Both the position numbers and the translations under genes were made by a program. This document shows positions 57,424-64,000 of a stretch of DNA of 64,000 nt, in pieces (within the stretch, counting starts at the first letter, position 1; the number at the start of each line of letters is the position of its first letter). The DNA comes from Bacteroidales bacterium. GTDB taxonomy: Bacteria; Bacteroidota; Bacteroidia; Bacteroidales; F082. The notes beneath the pieces were generated by a model. The model made no database searches, was not told the origin of the DNA, and saw only the letters and a list, made by a program, of their open reading frames with translations. The stretch lies in NCBI GenBank assembly GCA_017395365.1, contig JAFPUN010000021.1, positions 62,001 through 126,000 on the forward strand, read 5' to 3'.

Positions 57424-58668
57424 ATGAAGAGAACACTCATCATCGCGCTGTGCTGCCTTACCGCATTGCTGGCAGCCTGCAACAAAGAGAAACCCAATGA
57501 AAAATTCATCGGCGACTGGTATGGCAACGGCGTTACCAACGTCACTTTGACCATGACCGTGCCCACCGGTGGTTCCTACAGCCAAGAATTCAACAACATC
57601 ACTGTGCCCATGAGCATCAACCTGGCGGCAGGCGAGACAAAGGACCAAGTCATCTTCACATACACCAATGAAGAGGTTCACGAAACCTATACCACCAAGG
57701 GCGTCGTCAAAAACAATGATGTGGACTTTGACCCCATCAGTGTCAACATGACTGTCGAAGGCACCACCGTCGCGGCCACCCTTGACTTGAAAGGCATCCT
57801 TTCCACAAGCGGAGATGTCCTCGCCCTCAATGGCACTGTGAGCGGACAAGGCAATTATGCCGAAGGCGGACTCTTTATCCCCTACACGGCCACTGGCACC
57901 ATCACCGCCAACCTCAACAGAGGCACAGCGCCTACTCCTGCCCCCTACAACGGTCCCACCATCACATTGTTCGAAGAAGAAAACTGCATATCCGAAGGCT
58001 CCGAAGTCGTCGCTGGAGAACTCTTCTTTGTTGCACTGTCAGGCGAGGGCAAGGCGCTCAAAGACCTGAAAGTTGTCTTCGTTGACAACGATGCCAACAT
58101 CTTGGAAGAATGGACCAAAGAGCTCAACAACGGCAATGAATTCACGAGCACGAAATACTTCACCCTCACCCAAGTCGGCGATGTCACCATGACAGCCACG
58201 GTGACCGACAGCCAAGACAAGATGGCCTCACTCGATGTCCATTTCAAGATTCTCCCCGCCCCTGAACCAGAATTCGAGGCACATTATGCAGGTAGCGTGA
58301 ACCTCGACGCCACGGCATCAGCCTTTATGTTGTCCTATCCTATCAACATCGACTATGACATGGACATCATGTTCTCTGAAGCCGCAGAAGAAGGTCGTGT
58401 AAATGCCACCATCATCTTCGCCGGAAACAACTACAACACGACAGGCACCAAAGATGGCGACGCCATCGACCTGGAGCCTTTCGACATCATCTTCGACTAT
58501 GAAGGTTCCACAGTCAATGCCACCATCGACATGAGCGGCACCATCGAGGGAACCGTCTTTAAAGTGGAAGGCACCCTTGAAGGTAGCGGCAACATTTCGT
58601 TCTCAGGCGCATCAATCCCCGCCACCATTGAAGGCACTGTGGCCGGCGACTTGGACAAGATCGAATAA
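57424..58668 (+). CDS. Lipoprotein with duplicated lipocalin-like beta domain
   Basis: A 414-residue lipoprotein with lipobox LAAC (Cys20). Residues about 25-165 and 278-410 are diverged copies of one beta-rich domain: each begins with a GxW/YAGxV stretch, contains VNMTVEGTTVAATLDLKG or VNATIDMSGTIEGT, and ends in a GxGNxxxGGxxIPxTxxGTIxxxL pattern. A PKD/Ig-like domain lies between (175-275). The fold looks like a lipocalin-type calycin. Ligand unknown. The next gene starts 21 bases after the stop. Confidence 0.7.
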   Translation: MKRTLIIALCCLTALLAACNKEKPNEKFIGDWYGNGVTNVTLTMTVPTGGSYSQEFNNITVPMSINLAAGETKDQVIFTYTNEEVHETYTTKGVVKNNDVDFDPISVNMTVEGTTVAATLDLKGILSTSGDVLALNGTVSGQGNYAEGGLFIPYTATGTITANLNRGTAPTPAPYNGPTITLFEEENCISEGSEVVAGELFFVALSGEGKALKDLKVVFVDNDANILEEWTKELNNGNEFTSTKYFTLTQVGDVTMTATVTDSQDKMASLDVHFKILPAPEPEFEAHYAGSVNLDATASAFMLSYPINIDYDMDIMFSEAAEEGRVNATIIFAGNNYNTTGTKDGDAIDLEPFDIIFDYEGSTVNATIDMSGTIEGTVFKVEGTLEGSGNISFSGASIPATIEGTVAGDLDKIE

Positions 58669-58689
58669 ACGAAGGCAACCTTTATCATC

Positions 58690-60906
58690 ATGATGAACCG
58701 TACACCGTCATATAAGAGCATCGCAGCTGCACTCGCGATGCTCTTTTTGCTCCTCACGGGATGCCGCCATAAGATGGTCGACGACCTGCTCAGCATCGAC
58801 CTCGACCAATACCAGCCCATCGAGGAGTTTGCCGCCGCCTACGACTCGCTTACCGTAGGAGAGCAGGCACAGACTGACGCGCCCTACGACATCGAGCAGA
58901 CTATACGCGTCATCAACGCCATGGAGTTGGCACAAATAAACGCCGAGAGCTTCGACGAATATCTCGACTATATGGCCAAGCAAGACTTCACCGGTGTGGC
59001 TCCCGATGTGCTGGAAGCCAAGCGCAAGCTATTCCCACTTTTGGAATACACCTACAAGTTGCAGCAGACCGACGAGCAGCTGAGTAATGTGTGGATGCTG
59101 ATGCGCAGCGTGGCCAAGGGTAGCGAGACCCTGACGGAAAACACCTCGCTCATCGAGCTCATCATGATGATGCATAGCGACATCTTCGCCATCTTCCACC
59201 TCGCTTCGGGTGGCGACACCGAGAAAGCCTTGGAAGAAGCCTTCAGCCAATACGAAAACGACACCAAACTAAAGGCTCAGGTACGCGAAGACCTGGAACG
59301 CCTGCGGCTGTCGTACCGCAACTACCTCGAGTACTATGTACCCATCTACAAAAAATACATGCAGGAATACGACGCGCTATGCGTCGAGAAAGACCGTGCC
59401 TACCTCGACCTCTATGGAGGGCGTGCCGACGATGCCCTGGTACACACCAGCAACATCTTGAAGAAATACCCCAACAACAGCGAGGCCATGCTGTTGCATT
59501 CGATGGGACTCATCATCGAAAGTGCTTCTGAAGTCGAACCGCGTCCCACCATCACCATGAATGACATCGAGACGCAGCAACCCAACCCCAACAACGAACA
59601 GGATGAACTTCCACGGCTACCGATGACCGTCAAGCAAATGCAGGCCAATGACATGCTGCAACACTACACCGAGCTCTACCCTGACCGCACCGCGCCCGCA
59701 CTCGTCTTGGAAGGTCTGCTCTACCAACAACTCGGCGACCAGAAAACCGCCCTACTACGCTTTCACCAAGCCTCGGCGGAATACCCACGTCAGGCCGAGC
59801 AACTCACCGACATGCTCGATGCCTACAACATGCGCACCTACCTGTGCAAGACACAAGAAGGGCAATACCTGCGCCGTCTCTATGCCTCCACCATGGAAGG
59901 CTATGGCCTCTTCAGCCCCAACCTGCTTAAAGCGCATCACTACGCCGCCAACGGCGACATGGAGGAAAGCCGCAACGAGATCTTCAACCACTTCTTCCGC
60001 CGTGGCAACCAAGGCATCTACGACGAGTTGCTCTCCGACATGCAGTTCTGCGAAGAGAACCTCTACGGGCCCTTCAAGAGCCTCTTGCTCGAGCAGTCTT
60101 ACCTCGATGTCAAGGTTGAGCCTGAAAAGAAAATGATCTTTTGGCACAAGAACAAAGTGCTGCATGTGACCCTCAGCAACCGCTCCGACCTCAAGTTGGA
60201 GAATGTGCGTGTCTTCCTCTGCATCCATTATACCGACATGTATAAAGACGAATACGATGTGGTGAAAGTGCCCAAGACCCAAAACATCATCGAGCCACGC
60301 TCCACCGTCGACTTGGAGACTGTGGAGATCAACTACCGAGACAAAGGCTACGACGACATCACACGCATCCGTGCTATCGCCATGACTGATGACCGCATCT
60401 GCTGGATTGACGAAGTGAACTACAAAAATGCGAAAGCATTGGCCCCCTACCGCAGTGAACATGGCTCCATAAGCGAGCGGCAACAACAAGCCCGCGAGGA
60501 ATACCTCAGCAACTACTCGCTTGAGCCACAAAAACTACAGAAAACCCTGAGCGAAGGTGTCAGTGTAATGGCACCCGAAGAAGATCCCTGCGTCGAGAAG
60601 TCAGGCTGGAAGAAATTCACTAGCTGGTTCAAGCACCACGACAACACACTCAACATCGAATTGCCGCGTGCCTTGGTGATGGCCGACCCCGTGTTCTCCA
60701 TCCGTCCGTTGGACACCGACGATGCCTTGCAGCCCGACGAGAACTATCTCGCCGGCACCGCCATCCACCTTCACTTCGACTACGAGCCCGAATGCGGCGA
60801 GACACTTCCGCTATACATCTATACCGAGGCCGCCGACTTCAAGGTCGACATCGAGTATCGAGGGAAAGACTCAACGGTGCAAAATGTAACTATTCTCAGA
60901 CAATAA
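58690..60906 (+). CDS. Large lipoprotein with helical repeat region, function unknown
   Basis: A 738-residue lipoprotein; signal MMNRTPSYKSIAAALAMLFLLLTGC, Cys25. An all-helical region (about 30-430) includes TPR-like pairs (LDLYGGRADDALVHTSNILKKYPNNSEAMLLH and ALVLEGLLYQQLGDQKTALLRFHQASAEYP). The C-terminal part (about 460-738) is beta-rich with DLKLENVRVFLCIHYTDMY and a final Ig-like segment. No named domain or active site is recognised. It is co-transcribed with the duplicated-domain lipoprotein; together they may form an outer-membrane complex, which is an inference. A strong terminator follows. Confidence 0.7.
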   Translation: MMNRTPSYKSIAAALAMLFLLLTGCRHKMVDDLLSIDLDQYQPIEEFAAAYDSLTVGEQAQTDAPYDIEQTIRVINAMELAQINAESFDEYLDYMAKQDFTGVAPDVLEAKRKLFPLLEYTYKLQQTDEQLSNVWMLMRSVAKGSETLTENTSLIELIMMMHSDIFAIFHLASGGDTEKALEEAFSQYENDTKLKAQVREDLERLRLSYRNYLEYYVPIYKKYMQEYDALCVEKDRAYLDLYGGRADDALVHTSNILKKYPNNSEAMLLHSMGLIIESASEVEPRPTITMNDIETQQPNPNNEQDELPRLPMTVKQMQANDMLQHYTELYPDRTAPALVLEGLLYQQLGDQKTALLRFHQASAEYPRQAEQLTDMLDAYNMRTYLCKTQEGQYLRRLYASTMEGYGLFSPNLLKAHHYAANGDMEESRNEIFNHFFRRGNQGIYDELLSDMQFCEENLYGPFKSLLLEQSYLDVKVEPEKKMIFWHKNKVLHVTLSNRSDLKLENVRVFLCIHYTDMYKDEYDVVKVPKTQNIIEPRSTVDLETVEINYRDKGYDDITRIRAIAMTDDRICWIDEVNYKNAKALAPYRSEHGSISERQQQAREEYLSNYSLEPQKLQKTLSEGVSVMAPEEDPCVEKSGWKKFTSWFKHHDNTLNIELPRALVMADPVFSIRPLDTDDALQPDENYLAGTAIHLHFDYEPECGETLPLYIYTEAADFKVDIEYRGKDSTVQNVTILRQ

Positions 60907-60972
60907 TGGTAAAGAGGAGGATTGCGACTGCGTCGCGGTCCTGTTTGGGAGGGCATTACCAAAACCAAAACG

Positions 60973-60997
60973 AGCGCGCTGGATTGCGCGCTTTTTT
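60973..60997 (+). terminator. Intrinsic terminator of the lipoprotein operon
   Basis: Stem AGCGCGC (60973-60979) and GCGCGCT (60986-60992) followed by six T. Confidence 0.82.
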
Positions 60998-61043
60998 ATG
61001 GCCAACCCTGACTGAAAGCGAGCATTCGTCAGGGTTGGCCATA
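60997..61043. repeat. 16-bp perfect inverted repeat
   Basis: Arms 60997-61012 and 61028-61043 (core GGCCAACCCTGAC/GTCAGGGTTGGCC) with a 15-base loop. It lies between the + strand terminator and the tRNA terminator; function unknown. Confidence 0.8.
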
Positions 61044-61067
61044 AAAAAAGCAGGACTTCGTCCTGCT
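61042..61067 (-). terminator. Intrinsic terminator of the initiator tRNA
   Basis: Stem AGCAGGAC (61049-61056) and GTCCTGCT (61060-61067) with a T run on the minus strand. Confidence 0.8.
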
Positions 61068-61078
61068 CATTTTGGTTT

Positions 61079-61153
61079 TGGTAGCGGGGGGAGGATTCGA
61101 ACCTCCGACCTCCGGGTTATGAGCCCGACGAGCTGCCTCTGCTCTACCCCGCA
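61079..61153 (-). tRNA. Initiator tRNA-fMet(CAT)
   Basis: 75-nt tRNA with anticodon CAT in loop CTCATAA. Initiator hallmarks: the anticodon stem has three consecutive G-C pairs (GGG/CCC next to the loop), and the first acceptor position is unpaired (T1 opposite T72). The T loop is TTCGAAT. CCA is encoded at 61079-61081. Confidence 0.92.
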
Positions 61154-61203
61154 TCGTGCGAAAAACCTCGGAAAACAAAAAATTTCGTTCCCGAAATCGG
61201 CTG

Positions 61204-61211
61204 CAAAGATA
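61204..61211 (-). promoter_or_regulatory. TAnnTTTG -7 box (TATCTTTG) for tRNA-fMet
   Basis: Minus strand, 50 bases upstream of the tRNA; separated by one base from the divergent era box. Confidence 0.58.
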
Positions 61212-61212
61212 A

Positions 61213-61220
61213 TAATTTTG
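61213..61220 (+). promoter_or_regulatory. TAnnTTTG -7 box (TAATTTTG) for era
   Basis: 38 bases upstream of the era ATG at 61259. Confidence 0.58.
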
Positions 61221-61258
61221 TTTCTTTGCAAGGCCAAAAACAAGAAAAAAATTTCATT

Positions 61259-62140
61259 ATGACACATAAAGCAGGCTATGTCAACATTATAGGACGCCCG
61301 AATGTGGGTAAGTCCACCCTCATGAACCAGCTCGTAGGCGAGAAAATCTCCATCATCACATCGAAAGCGCAGACCACGCGCCACCGTATCCTCGGCATCG
61401 TGAACGGCGATGACTTCCAAATCGTCTTCTCCGACACGCCCGGCATCATCAAAGACCCGGCCTACAAAATGCACGAGGTGATGAACCAATTCGTCAATGT
61501 GGCCCTCATCGATGCCGACCTCATCCTCTTCGTCGTCGACATTACCGACAAAAAGGTGGAGGAAAAGACCGTCGAAAGACTGAAGACCATCGACATCCCT
61601 GTCTTTGTGCTCATCAATAAGATTGACCTGTCGACACAAGAAGCTGTGGAACAAGCCGTTGAACAATGGCGCGAAACCCTACCCAACGCCACCGTATTCC
61701 CTCTCTCGGCACAATACAACGCCAATGTGGAGTTCATCTTCAAACAGATTCTGGAGAAGCTACCAGAGTGCCCACCCTATTTTCCAAAAGACGAGCTCAC
61801 CGACCGCTCCATGCGTTTCTTCATCACCGAGATCATTCGCGAAAAGATACTGCTCAACTACCAGCAGGAGATCCCCTATTCCGTGCAAGTCGAAGTGGAG
61901 AGCTATGAGGAGAGCGAACACCGCATCCACATCCGCAGCGTCATCTATGTGGCCCGCGACTCGCAAAAGGCCATTATCATCGGCAAAGGCGGTAGTGCCA
62001 TCAAGAACCTCGGCATGCAGGCCCGTACTGATATTGAGGAATTTACAGGCAAAAAGATATTCTTGGAACTCTTCGTCAAAGTGGATAAAGACTGGCGCGA
62101 TAATGAAGCCGAACTAAAGCGGTTTGGCTACGAAGCGTAG
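61259..62140 (+). CDS. era: GTPase Era
   Basis: A 293-residue ribosome-biogenesis GTPase that binds 16S rRNA near its 3' end. The G domain: GRPNVGKST (G1), DTPGI (G3), NKID (G4), and SAQYN (G5). The C-terminal KH domain is visible with VYVARDSQKAIIIGKGGSAIKNLG. The start is ATG 61259 (MTHKAGYVN); the in-frame upstream TTG gives no conserved residues. Its paralogue der follows after 249 bases that hold a multi-hairpin element. Confidence 0.97.
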   Translation: MTHKAGYVNIIGRPNVGKSTLMNQLVGEKISIITSKAQTTRHRILGIVNGDDFQIVFSDTPGIIKDPAYKMHEVMNQFVNVALIDADLILFVVDITDKKVEEKTVERLKTIDIPVFVLINKIDLSTQEAVEQAVEQWRETLPNATVFPLSAQYNANVEFIFKQILEKLPECPPYFPKDELTDRSMRFFITEIIREKILLNYQQEIPYSVQVEVESYEESEHRIHIRSVIYVARDSQKAIIIGKGGSAIKNLGMQARTDIEEFTGKKIFLELFVKVDKDWRDNEAELKRFGYEA

Positions 62141-62160
62141 CGTGTCGAAGTCACGGTATC

Positions 62161-62319
62161 CTATTTACCCTACACTCGCAGTGTAGGGGGCCTCGACCTC
62201 TCACCGCGTGCCAACGGCACGCCACAGCAGACTCAATCCGATGATGTAGCGTGTCTCCGACACGCCATGTACGAGCACTAGATCATGGTTCCATCCTCAC
62301 ACTCGTGTGAGGTAAATAG
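62161..62319. repeat. Multi-hairpin element between era and der
   Basis: Outer arms CTATTTACC (62161-62169) and GGTAAATAG (62311-62319) enclose four perfect hairpins: 62168-62188, 62206-62222, 62249-62265 and 62295-62312. The element has no coding potential. It could be a folded RNA in the era-der transcript region or a compound repeat. Confidence 0.7.
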
Positions 62320-62357
62320 AATGGTGTGCATTCAGCAAACTGAATCAGAAAATTGTG

Positions 62358-62365
62358 TAATTTTG
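62358..62365 (+). promoter_or_regulatory. TAnnTTTG -7 box (TAATTTTG) for der
   Basis: 24 bases upstream of the der ATG at 62390. Confidence 0.62.
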
Positions 62366-62389
62366 CAGCCGATTTAAATTCAAAGTATT

Positions 62390-63697
62390 ATGTCAAACAT
62401 CGTAGCAATAGTGGGGAGACCCAATGTGGGAAAATCGACGCTTTTCAACCGTCTGCTGAAGCAGCGCATGGCCATCGTGGAAGAGACGAGCGGCGTGACG
62501 CGTGATAGGCACTACGGCAAGAGCGACTGGAATGGCAAGGAATTCACCGTCATCGACACTGGCGGTTATGTGGTTGGGTCGGATGACATCTTTGAAGAAG
62601 AAATCCGCAAACAAGTGGACCTGGCCATCGACGAAGCCGATGTCATCGTCTTCATTGTCGACGGGCGCGAAGGCTTGCATGTCCTAGATGAAGATGTGGC
62701 GGTCATCTTGAGACAACAGAAGAAGCCTGTTCTATTGGCTGTCAACAAAATAGACGAACCCAACAAGGAAGTGCTGGCAAGCGAGTTCTACGCCTTGGGC
62801 TTGGGCGAACCCTACCCCATGTCGGCCATGACCGGCACAGGCACGGGCGATCTCCTTGACAAGGTATGCGAGCTGCTGCCTTCCGACACCACCGACTTCG
62901 ACACCGACCTGCCCAAGTTCACTGTGGTGGGAAGACCTAATGTCGGAAAATCATCATTGATCAATGCTTTCCTCGGCACCGACCGCCATATCGTGACCAA
63001 CATCGCGGGCACTACGCGCGACGCCAACTACACACGATACAACGCCTTCGGCATGGAGTTTATGCTCGTCGACACGGCCGGTCTGCGCAAGAAGAGCAAG
63101 GTGGAGGAGGACATCGAGTTCTATAGTGTGCTGCGTTCCGTTCGCGCTATCGAAGACTGTGATGTGGCCATCCTCATGCTCGACGCCACACAAGGCTTCG
63201 AGGCCCAAGACATGAACATCCTACGCCTCATCGAGAAGAACAAGAAAGGCCTGGTGATGGTCGTCAACAAATGGGACCTCGTAGAGAAAGACTCCAACAC
63301 CCATTTGGAATATGAGCAGTTCATCCGCGAACGCACCGCACCTTTCACCGACTACCCCATCATCTTCACCTCGGCCATCAACAAACAACGTATCTATAAG
63401 GTGCTGGAGACCGCCCACCATGTGTATGAGAACCGCGAGCGCCGCATCGCCGTGCGTGAGCTGAACGACAAGATGCAGGAGATTATCAACTCCGTGCCGT
63501 TGCCCACAGCTTCTCGTGGACGCTTCCTGAAGATCAAGTACATCACTCAACTGAAGAGCATATCACCCCAGTTCGTTTTCTTCTGCAACCTGCCTAAAGA
63601 CGTGAAAGAAAACTACAAGCGCTTCCTAGAGAACAAGATCCGCGAGACTTGGGACTTCCATGGCGTTCCGATCCAGTTGATTTTCAAGGAGAAGTAA
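62390..63697 (+). CDS. der: GTPase Der (EngA), double G domain
   Basis: A 435-residue 50S-assembly GTPase with two G domains in tandem. G domain 1: GRPNVGKST (9-17), DTGGY, NKID. G domain 2: GRPNVGKSS (about 182), [20 protein letters not shown]. The C-terminal KH-like domain binds rRNA (about 350-435). Length and layout are standard. It ends with a TAA followed by a short word-repeat region before the S4 gene. Confidence 0.97.
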   Translation: MSNIVAIVGRPNVGKSTLFNRLLKQRMAIVEETSGVTRDRHYGKSDWNGKEFTVIDTGGYVVGSDDIFEEEIRKQVDLAIDEADVIVFIVDGREGLHVLDEDVAVILRQQKKPVLLAVNKIDEPNKEVLASEFYALGLGEPYPMSAMTGTGTGDLLDKVCELLPSDTTDFDTDLPKFTVVGRPNVGKSSLINAFLGTDRHIVTNIAGTTRDANYTRYNAFGMEFMLVDTAGLRKKSKVEEDIEFYSVLRSVRAIEDCDVAILMLDATQGFEAQDMNILRLIEKNKKGLVMVVNKWDLVEKDSNTHLEYEQFIRERTAPFTDYPIIFTSAINKQRIYKVLETAHHVYENRERRIAVRELNDKMQEIINSVPLPTASRGRFLKIKYITQLKSISPQFVFFCNLPKDVKENYKRFLENKIRETWDFHGVPIQLIFKEK

Positions 63698-63702
63698 ACT
63701 AT

Positions 63703-63830
63703 GGCCAATGGCTCCTGGCAGTTGACTGTTAGCAATTAGCTATTAGCCGTTAGCCTAGTGAGGCAAAAGCTAATAGATAACGGCTAAAAGCTAAAAGCCA
63801 ACTATGCCAAGGACCAGAAGCCAAAAACGA
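63703..63830. repeat. Imperfect inverted repeat of TTAGC/GCTAA and TGGC/GCCA words
   Basis: The left half (TGGCTCCTGGCAG ... TTAGCCGTTAGCC) and right half (GGCTAAAAGCTAAAAGCC ... AGAAGCCA) are imperfect reverse complements. The word style is like 22597-22715. No gene is seen. Confidence 0.6.
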
Positions 63831-63834
63831 CAAA

Positions 63835-64000
63835 ATGGAAAACAAGGAAGAACCTATAAGAATCGACAAATGGCTGTGGGCGGCGCGTCTCTTCAAGACG
63901 CGTAGCTTGGCTGTCGACGCCATCAAGGGCGGAAAGGTGAAGATGGACGACAACGCCGTCAAGCCCTCGCGCGAGGTAAAGGTGGGCGATGTCATCCAAG
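63835..64000 (+). CDS. S4-domain RNA-binding protein (Hsp15-like), 3'-truncated
   Basis: The first 55 codons only; the frame runs off the right edge. [35 protein letters not shown] and [11 protein letters not shown] match the S4 RNA-binding domain of the Hsp15/HslR family, which in E. coli binds stalled 50S subunits carrying a nascent chain. The C-terminal extension that separates Hsp15 from other S4 proteins is outside the window. Confidence 0.85.
   Translation, partial: MENKEEPIRIDKWLWAARLFKTRSLAVDAIKGGKVKMDDNAVKPSREVKVGDVIQ

Overview
The window is chromosomal DNA from a member of the Bacteroidota, most likely Bacteroidales. Evidence: five secreted proteins carry type IX secretion (T9SS) C-terminal sorting domains; the conserved block hup / mutY-ssb-gldE-gldD is present; there is an ExbB-ExbD-ExbD operon with an extra small membrane protein, a carboxypeptidase-like/TonB-dependent receptor, a DUF6029/Omp28/TlpA cluster, and many copies of the phylum's TAnnTTTG -7 promoter box. 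No phage, plasmid, IS transposase or CRISPR is visible. Genes are densely packed on both strands and mostly housekeeping.

Layout. 1-8.2 kb: two M24 aminopeptidases, a TonB-dependent receptor, rpmB, an MscS channel divergent from an exosortase-like membrane protease, and a ROK kinase. 8.3-14.4 kb: a B12-dependent ribonucleotide reductase, tatD, hflX, trpS. 14.5-24.2 kb: surface-protein region with an M14 carboxypeptidase and two large related T9SS cargo proteins, then a TPR/membrane/HTH-like lipoprotein. 24.6-31.5 kb: rng, a 29-residue basic ribosome-associated protein, hup, mutY, ssb, gldE, gldD, corA. 31.6-37.3 kb: secreted endonuclease I, MntP-like protein, tryptophanase, a T9SS cargo protein, and a cysteate-synthase-type PLP enzyme. 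37.4-41.8 kb: Exb operon, tRNA-Ser, asparaginase, trmO. 41.8-49.5 kb: minus-strand cluster TlpA, DUF6029, Omp28, MBOAT, SGNH-like, preceded by manA. 49.6-57.2 kb: M20 amidohydrolase, zinc-ribbon membrane protein, MTA/SAH nucleosidase, LOG protein, a kinase-dCMP deaminase fusion, NhaC antiporter. 57.4-64 kb: a two-lipoprotein operon, initiator tRNA, era, der and the start of an S4 RNA-binding protein.

The most unusual signal is in the repeats. At least three families of small palindromic elements are scattered through the window. The commonest is a 28-nt palindrome (six copies) with fixed arms and a core that changes in compensated pairs. Four of its copies lie inside coding 3' ends, always in the same reading frame: three encode a stretch of a T9SS sorting domain and one supplies the stop codon of nhaC. 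Two 90-nt elements and one 61-nt element fold on paper as the same four-way (cruciform-like) structure. Several apparent N-terminal extensions and small ORFs are just these repeats read through, so starts were corrected accordingly.
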